A stretch of 64,000 nt of DNA from AP-15 sp963733945 (GTDB taxonomy: Bacteria > Pseudomonadota > Alphaproteobacteria > ATCC43930 > CGMCC-115725), in assembly GCA_963733945.1 (NCBI GenBank), contig CAVTFD010000039.1, positions 62,001 to 126,000 on the forward strand. Direction: 5' to 3'. The notes under the pieces were generated by a model. It did not search any database and had not been told where the DNA came from. It was given only the letters and a program-made list of their open reading frames with translations. Shown in pieces: positions 51,547-59,403 of this stretch. Within the stretch, counting starts at the first letter, position 1. The number at the start of each line of letters is the position of its first letter. The translations under genes and the position numbers were made by a program.

Positions 51547-52529
51547 GCCCTGTCCCATGAAACTCGGATCGCCCGCCGGTCCGAGTTTCGCCATTCGATC
51601 AGGCGGCGCAACCCGTTCTCGAGCTCGACTTCGGCGGTAAACCCGAGCTCTCTGATCGCGCGGAGCGGCGAACCGACACGGTTTTTGACAAAAGTCAGGC
51701 CGCCGGGCAGGTATTCGATCGGCTGGTTCGAACCGGTGCACCGCAACAGCAGTTCCGCCAATTCGCGGATCGAGGTCCGCCGGCCGGTACCGACATTGTA
51801 AAACCGGTCGACAGCGTCGGCCCGCATCGCGCAGAGATTGGCGCGCGCGCAGTCCTCGACATAGACGAAATCGTAGGCTTGGCGGCCGTCGCCGTAGACG
51901 TTGAGCGGCCGGCCGGCCTCGATCGCATCGAGCATCTTCATGATCACTGCGATATAAGCGCCGCGGTAATCCTGGCGCGGCCCGTACACGTTCATGTAAC
52001 GCAGCCCGACAAAGTCGAGGTCGTAGCGGTGGTGAAACGCGCGCGCCATCGCTTCGCCGGCGATTTTGGTCGCGCCGTAGAAATTGGTATTGTTGAAAGG
52101 GTGGTCCTCAGTCATCGGCTCCTCGACCGCATCGCCGTAGACGGAGGCGGACGACGAATAGACGAGCCGCTTGACGCGCTGCTGCACGCAGGCTTCGAAC
52201 ACATTGAACGTGCCGCGGACGTTCACGTCGAAAGCGGCGCGCGGATACTCGTGGCACTGCAACAGCCACAGGGCGGCGAAGTGAAAGACACCGTCGGCAT
52301 TGTTCAAGGCGGCGTTGAGGATGTCGGTCTGGCAAATATCGCCGCCGACCTCGAATATCTTGACCCGCGGATCGCACAACGCCGAAACCAAGTTCTCCGG
52401 GGTGCCGCGGGCGAAGTTGTCGTAAACGACAATCTCGCCGACGTCCTCCTTGGCCAGCCGATCCACGGTGTGCGAGCCGATTAGTCCGGCACCGCCGATT
52501 ACGACGATGCGCTTGCCGCGAATATCCAT
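51543..52529 (-). CDS. NAD-dependent sugar-nucleotide epimerase (GalE/WbpP-like SDR)
   Basis: A 328-residue extended SDR with IVVIGGAGLIGSHTVDRLAKE, GVFHFAALWLLQCHEYPRAAF, the full catalytic set VYSSSASVYGD and NFYGATKIAGE, and RYMNVYGPRQD plus YDFVYVEDCARANLCA. Unlike the two SDRs near 19-20 kb, its Ser residues are canonical. It probably epimerises C4 of a UDP-sugar such as UDP-GlcNAc or its acid. ATG 52529. A stretch of about 280 bp upstream holds only the relic of a Gfo/Idh gene, so it may be read from the antiterminator gene's promoter. Confidence 0.88.
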   Translation of the reverse strand: MDIRGKRIVVIGGAGLIGSHTVDRLAKEDVGEIVVYDNFARGTPENLVSALCDPRVKIFEVGGDICQTDILNAALNNADGVFHFAALWLLQCHEYPRAAFDVNVRGTFNVFEACVQQRVKRLVYSSSASVYGDAVEEPMTEDHPFNNTNFYGATKIAGEAMARAFHHRYDLDFVGLRYMNVYGPRQDYRGAYIAVIMKMLDAIEAGRPLNVYGDGRQAYDFVYVEDCARANLCAMRADAVDRFYNVGTGRRTSIRELAELLLRCTGSNQPIEYLPGGLTFVKNRVGSPLRAIRELGFTAEVELENGLRRLIEWRNSDRRAIRVSWDRA

Positions 52530-52546
52530 TTTTGATCCGTTAGCGC

Positions 52547-52725
52547 TTATGGGCGAGGCAAAGGTTGCGTGACTGGCCCGAGCCGTGGCGCGGGACGAAG
52601 CGCTTCAGCGGCTTCCTGGTCCAGATCGCAGATCGGCGCGAGCACCCCAGCTCGGCAAAATTGAGCAGCAAGTTGCGGCCACAATAAGCGCATCCCACAA
52701 CTGCGACTCTCGGCTGGCGATTTGC
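52547..52725 (-). pseudogene. Remnant of a Gfo/Idh/MocA oxidoreductase N-terminus
   Basis: The translation QPRVAVVGCAYCGRNLLLNF followed by AELG matches the start of the intact Gfo/Idh protein at 56563-58152 (QRIAVIGCGYWGKNLVRNFA). After a frameshift near 52647 the next unit, VLAPICDLDQEAAEALRPAP, matches AAICDINETTAAQL. Nothing beyond the first Rossmann unit is left. It lies between the antiterminator gene and the epimerase and marks a second, lost copy of the WbpB-like gene. Confidence 0.65.
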
Positions 52726-52827
52726 CAAAACTCGACTTCTCCATGCTACCGCAGTCCGGGTGAACGAGGTTCTCCCCGAACTCATCGTCAACGCCATGCC
52801 GCCGCGGCCGATCGCGGCAGCGCGGTC

Positions 52828-53340
52828 TCAGGCCGCTTCGATCGTAGCCGCGTAGAGCTGGGTGCGCACCTTGCGACCGAGCACCTCAAGCAGAACGACG
52901 ACACGCTCCTGGTCGCGCAGCTCGAGCAATTGTCCGACCAGTTCCTCGAACGCACCGGTCGTGACCCGCACCAGCGCTCCCGGACGCAGTGGCCGCCGCG
53001 TCGCCAGCCGCTCGAATTCCCCAGCGGCCTCGTGTTCGCGTAACGTCGCGACGATCTCAGGGGACACCGGCACCGGGTCGTCGCCGGCCCGCACGATGCC
53101 GGTTACCCCCAGGGTAGACAGGATCGGGCGCCAGCGCATCGACGCCCCGTCGATGCCGACAAACAGGTATCGCGGGAACAGCGGCCGCAGGACGCTACGG
53201 CGCTGCCGCGCATGACTCACCACAGCACGGTAGCACGGCAGGTAGGCGCGATAGCCTTGTCGCAAAAGGTTCTCCAACGCGGTTCGTTCGGCTTGCGGCC
53301 GGGTGTAGACCGCATACCAGGGCATCGTGTCCGCGGTCAC
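52828..53340 (-). CDS. NusG/RfaH-like transcription antitermination protein
   Basis: A 170-residue protein whose NGN domain begins MPWYAVYTRPQAERTALENL and continues RAYLPCYRAVVSHARQRRSVLRPLFPRYLFVGID, VTGIVRAGDDPVPVSPEIV. The C-terminal KOW-type part is RPGALVRVTTGAFEELVGQL and VVVLLEVLGRKVRTQL. Such specialised NusG paralogues (RfaH, UpxY, LoaP) travel with RNA polymerase and prevent termination in long polysaccharide operons. GTG 53340 overlaps the TGA of the decayed regulator; ATG 53325 is an alternative start. Its place ahead of the genes running down to 16.7 kb fits that job. I found no recognisable ops element. Confidence 0.88.
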   Translation of the reverse strand: MTADTMPWYAVYTRPQAERTALENLLRQGYRAYLPCYRAVVSHARQRRSVLRPLFPRYLFVGIDGASMRWRPILSTLGVTGIVRAGDDPVPVSPEIVATLREHEAAGEFERLATRRPLRPGALVRVTTGAFEELVGQLLELRDQERVVVLLEVLGRKVRTQLYAATIEAA

Positions 53341-53957
53341 ACCGCAACCTCCGCCACGACCGGAAGCGCGGAAATCCCGAGCAGCTTCGGCGCGACAATC
53401 TGGCGCAAGTCGAGGCCACACGCGGCAACGCCGGCGATCAGCTCGCCGAAGCTCGCCTCTGGCACCTGCGTGTCGGTCAGGATCAGGCCGTCGAGCGAGG
53501 CGGGATCGGCGAGGGCCGGAGCGACCGGAATGCCGGCCACGATCGGCAGTCCGCGGCAGCGCTCGCCGGCCTGCCGCGCGTTGATCACGCAGACGATCTC
53601 TACCCGCAATTCCGCGGCGCTCAGCACGGCAATCTCCCTGAGATCGCTCGCACCGCAAGGAGCGGCCCGGCGCCAGCCCGCGGCGGCGCAATCGGCGAGC
53701 AGTTCTGCGCGATCGGTTCGCGCGCCGGAAAACGTTGAATGAGACCGCCAGATTTTAGGCCATGACGCCACGCAACAACGTAGGTAGGGGGTGGCTCGCC
53801 CGAGCTCGTCCGCGCGCCGGGGCTGTCTGGCTCGATCGACGCGAGCAGACCCGACATGATCTCGGATTGGACGGCATCGCGCCGCGCTTCTGCCACAGCA
53901 TTCCCCCAACGAGGGGTTCCGTACCACGTTCATTCTATGAACGTCAACCTGGATCAA
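53337..53957 (-). pseudogene. Decayed second copy of the winged-helix/Rossmann EPS regulator
   Basis: The C-terminal part (IAVLSAAELRVEIVCVINAR, AGERCRGLPIVAGI, LDGLILTDTQVPEASFGELI, VAPKLLGISALPVVAE) matches the intact regulator at 58171-58890 over about 120 residues. The helix-turn-helix part is mostly lost: SEIMSGLLASIEPDS survives in a different frame, then about 60 residues are missing, and a frameshift lies near 53740. Its stop overlaps the GTG of the antiterminator gene, so translation of the decayed copy may still matter for coupling. The same palindrome as at the intact copy precedes it. Confidence 0.75.
53927..53943. promoter_or_regulatory. Palindromic operator candidate, copy 1
   Basis: CGTTCA-TTCTA-TGAACG; with the flanking bases it is perfect over 8-bp arms (53926-53944). 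It lies about 30 bp before the likely old start of the decayed regulator. The same 17-bp core (arms CGTTCA/TGAACG, 5-bp spacer) and the following TCAACC occur at 58935 ahead of the intact regulator. This is what a dimeric regulator's binding site looks like. Confidence 0.55.
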
Positions 53958-54023
53958 CAGGGCGTCAACGGTGCGATAGCAGGCGAGAAAGCTGGTTCCT
54001 CCGCCAACCCCGCCGCGCCGGGT

Positions 54024-55334
54024 TCACTCGCTCGCGGATAAATTCGCGCCGCGCCGACCGAGGGTCGATTGCGTCTCGATCTCCCCAAGAGCGGCAGCGT
54101 AAGCCGAGGTGAGGCTTTTGCCGTTCACCCTCACGCCATTGGTCCCGGTGACGGTTTCGATCAGCTCGCTGATCCGGTGCGCATAGGTATGTTCGGCGAT
54201 GACGTAGTCATAGGTCTCGTCGACCATCTGCTGCCGGTAGCGATCGTCCTGAAAGCGGCGCAGCGCATCGTCGATATTGCCGAGGTCCGAAGCCAGCGCG
54301 ATGTAATGCCGGTCGGCCTCGAGGATGCCGTTGTAGTGGCCAGCGATCAGTATCTGGCAGGTCTTGGTGCCGATTGGCTCGAAATGTCGCGACGAGATGC
54401 TTTTTCCCGATACCTCGCGCGGCGCGTCCCGAAAAAATCTATCGAACACCTCGCCGAAGCTCGCCTCGCGGTTCTCGAAAAGATTATAGGCACGCGCCCG
54501 CTCCGACAAACGACCGCGATCGTTCAGGTAATAGGTTCCGGATTCGGCGCCGATGACCGCTTTGCAGCCACCGAGAAAGCAGCTCCAAGCCTCGCGCTCG
54601 AGCCGCTCCTTCCGGATGTCGCAGCATAGGCCGCGCGCCTTGCCGTAGCGTTCAAACCATTCCACCAGCTCGGTGCGCTCCCGATCCCCGACAAACGGCC
54701 AATAGATGTCACCGACAAAGCCGATATCGACCTCCCGCGTGACCCCCGGCCGAGGATAGTAGTGAGTTGGATTCAGTGCATGCGGCATCTCGACAATTCG
54801 GCTGCTGGCGCATTCTCCATAGAGATATTGCGCGGCCGCCAGGGGCAGTTGAGTGCAGACGAACTCGGCCCCGGCCTGCCGGATGAAGGCGATCTTGTCG
54901 TCGAGGATGTCGTATTCGTTGCCGATAAAGACCACCAAGGGAGCGAGGCGTCTGTCGAACCGGCCCACGGCGCGCAACAGCACCGAGAGGTCGTCGCCAG
55001 CCGCCGTGTGCCCCACCACGATCAGATCGTACTCGCGCAATTGCAGCAGGCGGCGCCCGAAATGTACAAGATTGTTGATATTGCAAAATTCGACGTCCAG
55101 CTGCGGCGATGCGCGAAATCCGTCCTGCCAGTCCAAGGCGTATGACAACTTCGCAGAAAAGTCGCGCAATTCCGCGAACAGCAGATCAGCCTTCGGATAG
55201 CACTTCTGGAGGAACCCCGGCGGCCGATCACCGTCTTGGTAGCCGAATATTCCACGCAACACGGTATCGACGAAGACGATCCGCGAGCCGACACCGTTGG
55301 CGTAAAGGAAGAGTGTACGTAATCGCTCGTTCAT
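54024..55334 (-). CDS. CgeB-like glycosyltransferase
   Basis: A 436-residue protein of the same family as 16703-17914. It starts MNERLRTLFLYANGVGSRIV; then DLIVVGHTAAGDDLSVL, LVVFIGNEYDILDDKIAFIR, QLPLAAAQYLYGECAS, EVDIGFVGDIYWPFVGDRER, GGCKAVIGAESGTYYLNDRG, and the donor-side KSISSRHFEPIGTKTCQIL followed by HYNGILEADRHYIAL. The N-terminal 140 residues are longer than in its relative. It lies about 70 bp downstream of the WbpE-like gene. Sugar specificity is unknown. Confidence 0.78.
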   Translation of the reverse strand: MNERLRTLFLYANGVGSRIVFVDTVLRGIFGYQDGDRPPGFLQKCYPKADLLFAELRDFSAKLSYALDWQDGFRASPQLDVEFCNINNLVHFGRRLLQLREYDLIVVGHTAAGDDLSVLLRAVGRFDRRLAPLVVFIGNEYDILDDKIAFIRQAGAEFVCTQLPLAAAQYLYGECASSRIVEMPHALNPTHYYPRPGVTREVDIGFVGDIYWPFVGDRERTELVEWFERYGKARGLCCDIRKERLEREAWSCFLGGCKAVIGAESGTYYLNDRGRLSERARAYNLFENREASFGEVFDRFFRDAPREVSGKSISSRHFEPIGTKTCQILIAGHYNGILEADRHYIALASDLGNIDDALRRFQDDRYRQQMVDETYDYVIAEHTYAHRISELIETVTGTNGVRVNGKSLTSAYAAALGEIETQSTLGRRGANLSASE

Positions 55335-55405
55335 GGCGGGATCGCCGAGTTCCCTCGTGGGCGGCTAGGCTGCGATGCCGAAAAAGATGACGGCCATGCC
55401 TGACT

Positions 55406-56563
55406 TCAGCCCAGCGCCGCCTGCAACGCATCGGCGATACGGTCCTGGGTCGCTTCATCGAGGTAGGGATGCATCGGCAGGCTCATGACCTCGGTGGCGA
55501 GCCGCTCCGATGTCGGCAGCCCGTTGCCCGCGGTCGGGTACCGACGATAGATCGATTGGAGGTGCAGCGGCTTCGCGTAGTAGATGGCGCTAGGGACACC
55601 GGCATCTTTGAGACGCGCCATGACCCGCTCGCGGTTGACGCCGCAGGGCAAGCGGACGGTGTATTGGGCCCACACGCTGGTCAGTCCGTTCGGGACGCGC
55701 GGCACTTCGACAACGTTCCGGAGCCGCTCGGCATAGAGCGCCGCAATTCGGTCGCGCGCGGCGATCTCTTCGGTGAAGACCTCTAGCTTTTCGAGTAGAA
55801 TCGCCGCCTGCAGCGTGTCGAGGCGGGCGTTCATGCCGATCCGCACGTTGTCATATTTGTCGGCGCCCTGGCCGTGCACGCGCAGGCTGCGCAATATCTC
55901 AATCATGTCGTCGTCGTCGACGAATACGGCGCCGCCATCACCGTAGCAGCCCAACGGCTTGGCCGGAAAGAAACTCGTCGTCGTGATGTCCCCGAGGGTG
56001 CCGACCGCACATCCCTTGTACCGCGCGCCAAAGCTCTGCGCCGCATCGCACAACACCCACAGCCGGTGCGCGGCGGCAATGGCGAGCACCGCATCATAAT
56101 CGGCAGGCAGCCCGAACAGATCGACCGGCATGACGCCGACAGCCTCCAGCCCAAGCCGCTGCGCCGTCGCGATGCCGGCTTCCAGGCTCTGCGGATCGAT
56201 GTTGAATGTGTCGGGCAATACGTCGACGAAGATCGGGGTTGCGCCGAACCAGACGACCACCTCGGCACTTGCGGCAAAAGTAAAGGAGGGCACCAGCACC
56301 GCTTGGCCCGGCGCGAGGCCTTTGGCCATAAGCGCCAGTCCCAACGCGTCTGTGCCGTTGGCGCAGGTCAGTACGTGCTTGGCACCACAAAATCCGGCGA
56401 GCCGGCGCTCGAGCGCGCCGACCTCGGGGCCGAGAATAAACCGGCCGTGCTCGAGAACGTGTCTGATCGCCGCCTCGATCCGGCCGCCGATGCGCGCGCG
56501 CTGGGCCTGGAGGTCGATGAACTCTATCGGCGCGGCAGAACCCTTAGAGAGGGAGTCGGGCAT
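55406..56563 (-). CDS. DegT/DnrJ/EryC1 aminotransferase (WbpE-like)
   Basis: A 385-residue PLP enzyme starting IEFIDLQAQRARIGGRIEAAIRHVLEHGRFILGPEV, with ANGTDALGLALMAKGLAPGQAV, VFVDV-type IFVDVLPDTFNIDP, DLFGLPADYDAVLAIA, DAAQSFGARYKG and the PLP-Lys in TTSFFPAKPLGCYGDGGAV. SFFPAKPLG is characteristic of the WbpE/WlbC subgroup that makes UDP-GlcNAc(3NH2)A from the 3-keto acid. ATG 56563 overlaps the TGA of the WbpB-WbpD fusion gene. The two act in consecutive steps. Confidence 0.9.
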   Translation of the reverse strand: MPDSLSKGSAAPIEFIDLQAQRARIGGRIEAAIRHVLEHGRFILGPEVGALERRLAGFCGAKHVLTCANGTDALGLALMAKGLAPGQAVLVPSFTFAASAEVVVWFGATPIFVDVLPDTFNIDPQSLEAGIATAQRLGLEAVGVMPVDLFGLPADYDAVLAIAAAHRLWVLCDAAQSFGARYKGCAVGTLGDITTTSFFPAKPLGCYGDGGAVFVDDDDMIEILRSLRVHGQGADKYDNVRIGMNARLDTLQAAILLEKLEVFTEEIAARDRIAALYAERLRNVVEVPRVPNGLTSVWAQYTVRLPCGVNRERVMARLKDAGVPSAIYYAKPLHLQSIYRRYPTAGNGLPTSERLATEVMSLPMHPYLDEATQDRIADALQAALG

Positions 56564-58152
56564 CAGACGATCTCCTCGATCCGTTCGGGGCCGATCTCGC
56601 GGTAGCACCGGCCGGAATGGCGGCACACGAGATCTGGCCCAAGCCTCTCGCCGGCATGGCTCATCCAGCCGATGCGATGCGCCGGCACGCCGGCCATCAG
56701 CGCGAAGGCCGGAACGTCCCGAGTGACGACTGCGCCAGCCGCGATGAAGGCGTACTCGCCCACCGTATGCCCGCACACGACCGTTGCGTTGGCGCCGATC
56801 GTCGCCCCCCGCTTGACCAGCGTCGGCCGGAATTCGTCCTTGCGCTCGATCTCGGCGCGTGGGTTGTTTACGTTGGTGAAGACGCAGGACGGGCCGCAAA
56901 AAACACCATCCTCCAGAGTGACGCCCTTGTAGATCGAAACGTTGTTCTGGATCTTGCAGCCGTTTCCCACGGTTACGTCGGGCCCAACCATGGTGTTCTG
57001 GCCGAGCGAGCAATCGCTGCCGATCCGGGTGCGCGGCAATACATGTACGAAGTGCCAGATCCGGGTGCCGACGCCGATCTCGCACGGATCGTCGACGTAA
57101 GCCGATTCGTGGATCCGGACACCCGGGAAGCGCGACGACTTATCCTCCGCCCGTCCCGCAGCTTTGGTCTCAGTAGGCGCTAACAACGCCGCGCTGGCCC
57201 GCGCCAGGACACGAAGTACACGCAACCCCTCCTGCCCGTCGGTACGCGGGCGTGTCCCGGTGGCGACACAATCGACGAAATGCTGGCATTCCAGGCTGAG
57301 CGGCTCGCCTTCGTCCAACGCAACTGGGTAGGCTTCGGCGCGCATCGGAACTGGCAGCGTTTCGCGCCATTCGATGCGGTGCGGGTAAAGCAACAATTTC
57401 TTGTCCCAACCCTGGCCGTCGTCGAAGACCGCCATCGCCCGATCGCCGATGACGACCAGTTTCTGCTCCTTGAACGGGTGCAGCCACGACACAAAGACAT
57501 GGGCCTGTTCGCCGCCCGGGAAACCGAGATTCGTCGTCGTCACGTCGGCAATCGCCCGATGCAGGTAGAACCCGCCTTGCGCCGTCACTACTGTCGGTTC
57601 CTGCTCTACGAGCGATAGGATCATCGACAGGTCATGCGGCGCGAACGACCACAGAATGTCCTCCTCGCGCCGCACCTTTCCGAGATTGAGCCGGTTCGAA
57701 TAGAGGTATTGCAGTCGGCCGAGTGCACCTTCTCGGATCAGCTCGCGCAATTTGATGAACGCGGGATGGTATTGCAGCAGGTGCCCGACCATCAGCCGCC
57801 GGTCGCGGCGCTCGGCAAGGTTGCAGATGTCCTCGGCCTCGGTAACGGTCAACGCCAGGGGCTTCTCGACAAACACATGCTTGCCGGCCTCGACCGCCGC
57901 GCGCGCCAGTTCGGCGTGTTGCGCGGCGGGCGCGGCGATCGCAACTCCAGCGATCGTCGGGTCGCGCCACAATCCATCGAGCGAGGCCACCGGGGCGTCG
58001 TATTGCTTCGACAATTGCGCAGCCGTCGTCTCATTGATATCGCAGATGGCTGCCAGCGCGTTTATTTGGGCAAAGTTTCGGACAAGGTTCTTGCCCCAAT
58101 AACCACAACCGATAACCGCGATTCGCTGTGGCGGGTTCGATGGCTTCGTCAA
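56563..58152 (-). CDS. Gfo/Idh/MocA dehydrogenase fused to hexapeptide acetyltransferase (WbpB-WbpD-like)
   Basis: A 529-residue bifunctional protein. Residues 1-335 are a Gfo/Idh enzyme: IAVIGCGYWGKNLVRNFAQ, AAPAAQHAELARAAVEAGKHVFVEKPLAL, HLLQYHPAFIKLRE, ILWSFAPHDLSMILSL. From about residue 345 a left-handed beta-helix follows: CEIGVGTRIWHFVHVLPRTRIGSDC, VTVGNGCKIQNNVSIYKGVTLEDGVFCGPSCVFTNV, IAAGAVVTRDVPAFALMAGVPA. In P. aeruginosa WbpB oxidises UDP-GlcNAcA at C3 and WbpD N-acetylates after WbpE. Start is TTG 58152 with GGAAGGACC upstream. It directly follows the regulator gene. Confidence 0.9.
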   Translation of the reverse strand: MTKPSNPPQRIAVIGCGYWGKNLVRNFAQINALAAICDINETTAAQLSKQYDAPVASLDGLWRDPTIAGVAIAAPAAQHAELARAAVEAGKHVFVEKPLALTVTEAEDICNLAERRDRRLMVGHLLQYHPAFIKLRELIREGALGRLQYLYSNRLNLGKVRREEDILWSFAPHDLSMILSLVEQEPTVVTAQGGFYLHRAIADVTTTNLGFPGGEQAHVFVSWLHPFKEQKLVVIGDRAMAVFDDGQGWDKKLLLYPHRIEWRETLPVPMRAEAYPVALDEGEPLSLECQHFVDCVATGTRPRTDGQEGLRVLRVLARASAALLAPTETKAAGRAEDKSSRFPGVRIHESAYVDDPCEIGVGTRIWHFVHVLPRTRIGSDCSLGQNTMVGPDVTVGNGCKIQNNVSIYKGVTLEDGVFCGPSCVFTNVNNPRAEIERKDEFRPTLVKRGATIGANATVVCGHTVGEYAFIAAGAVVTRDVPAFALMAGVPAHRIGWMSHAGERLGPDLVCRHSGRCYREIGPERIEEIV

Positions 58153-58170
58153 TTCGGGGTCCTTCCGAAA

Positions 58171-58890
58171 CTAACGCATTCCGGGAGCTGTCGCGTCACC
58201 GGAGCCCAGCGGCTCTTTGGCGCCGTCAGCAGCCGCTTCCGGCGCGCCCGCGGGCACCACCGAAATCCCGAGCAAGCTCGGTGCCACGAGCTGATTCGGC
58301 CGCAGGCCGTGCTGCTGTGCGGCTGCCAGCAGTTCCTCAAAGCGTGTCTGGGGGGCGCGGGTGTCGGTCAGCATCAGCCCATCGAGCGGCGCCGGGGAGG
58401 CGCACGCCTGGGCCGCCGCAATGTCGCCAACGATCGGCACCCCGCCGCAGCGACGGCCCGCTTGCTGCGCGTCAACCACGCAAACGATCTCAACTTCGGC
58501 ATCCCCCGCGCTCAGCACCGCGACTTCGGCAAGCTCACCCGCGCCATAGAGGGCAACGCGGCGCCAGCCGCTCGCGGCGCCGGCCGTCAACAACGCCGCG
58601 CAGTCGGACCGCGCGCGCCGGAAAAAATTAAAGGATGCCGTCAGATATTCCGCGGTCAGGCGGGTCTTTTCGACGAAACCCTGCGGCGTCAGGTAATAGG
58701 CGTACCGATTCAGGGGCACTTCGCTTACCTTGACGAGGCCTTTGCGAACGCAGCGTCGCAGGTACGCGTTCGCCAGGCCCAAAGCGATGCCGAGATCACT
58801 GGCGATCTTTCGCTGCGTAACGGCGCTGTCCCGCTCGATCGAAGCGAGGAGACCTAGCACGATCTCGCGCTCGGTAATTCCGCGGCGCAT
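58171..58890 (-). CDS. Winged-helix (EPS-associated MarR-like) regulator fused to a Rossmann-like domain
   Basis: A 239-residue protein from ATG 58890. The first 90 residues are a winged helix: REIVLGLLASIERDSAVTQRKIASDLGIALGLANAYLRRCVRKGLVKVSEVPLNRYAYYLTPQGFVEK, as in EPS-associated MarR-family regulators. The rest is Rossmann-like: GWRRVALYGAGELAEVAVLSAGDAEVEIVCVVDAQQAGRR, then GGVPIVGDI and LDGLMLTDTRAPQTRFEELL, resembling the NAD/sugar-nucleotide-sensing N-domain of PglD-type proteins. Such a fusion could let an intracellular sugar nucleotide set operon expression. It heads the sugar-nucleotide genes. A degraded copy is at 53337-53957. Confidence 0.82.
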   Translation of the reverse strand: MRRGITEREIVLGLLASIERDSAVTQRKIASDLGIALGLANAYLRRCVRKGLVKVSEVPLNRYAYYLTPQGFVEKTRLTAEYLTASFNFFRRARSDCAALLTAGAASGWRRVALYGAGELAEVAVLSAGDAEVEIVCVVDAQQAGRRCGGVPIVGDIAAAQACASPAPLDGLMLTDTRAPQTRFEELLAAAQQHGLRPNQLVAPSLLGISVVPAGAPEAAADGAKEPLGSGDATAPGMR

Positions 58891-58934
58891 CAAATCCACA
58901 GAGCGGCAACCCCCATCGGGATCGATCCATATCG

Positions 58935-58951
58935 CGTTCACGGTATGAACG
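58935..58951. promoter_or_regulatory. Palindromic operator candidate, copy 2
   Basis: CGTTCA-CGGTA-TGAACG, 45 bp upstream of the intact regulator's ATG. Arms and spacing equal those at 53927-53943; the spacer differs, and the following TCAACC is also shared. This suggests autoregulation of the operon by its first gene. Confidence 0.55.
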
Positions 58952-59151
58952 TCAACCACGATCCGCCGCCCAGGGCCTGCTTGCCTAGCAAGGGCCGGTC
59001 GGCGCATCTTGCGCCCTGCAAGCGCGTACCGGGCTCCGATCGGTCCGCGATAGAAAAACGAGGCTCCAATGACCATGTCGCAGCCGCCGGCGAGGTTGCC
59101 GTGGACCCGCCGCCGCGCACAAACCCGGTGCGCTGATCGGCCGGTTTGTGC

Positions 59152-59349
59152 ATGCGAAGCCAAATCGGTGTTGTCGGCCTCGGCTATGTGGGCCCGCCGC
59201 TGTGTTGCGCTCCGCCATGGCCCATGGGCTCACCGGGTACCGGCTTCGACGTTGATCGGGGCAAGGTCGATGTCTTGAACGCCGGCGCCCCCTATATCCG
59301 CTACATCAGCGCCGAAAGCATTGCTGCGCTGCCGGAGGCGGGCAGCTGA
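59152..59349 (+). pseudogene. Remnant of a UDP-sugar 6-dehydrogenase (WbpA-like) N-terminus
   Basis: The translation IGVVGLGYVGPPLCCA, then TGFDVDRGKVDVLNAG, IRYISAESIAALPEAGS and a TGA. It follows the first 65 residues of UDP-GlcNAc/ManNAc dehydrogenases (WbpA/WecC: GLGYVGLPL, GFDVD). Pro replaces the usual Leu in GYVGPPL and a segment after it is garbled. It stops after about 65 residues, on the strand opposite to the WbpB/D/E-like genes. An intact copy would make the UDP-GlcNAcA those enzymes need. Confidence 0.72.
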
Positions 59350-59403
59350 CGACGACTAATCTCGCTTTTACGTGAAGATTAAGCAATGAAGCGACGGTGG
59401 AAT

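Noticed and set aside
52860..53584. Plus-strand open frames across the antiterminator and decayed regulator.
   Set aside because: They are Arg/Ser-rich shadows with no recognisable domain.
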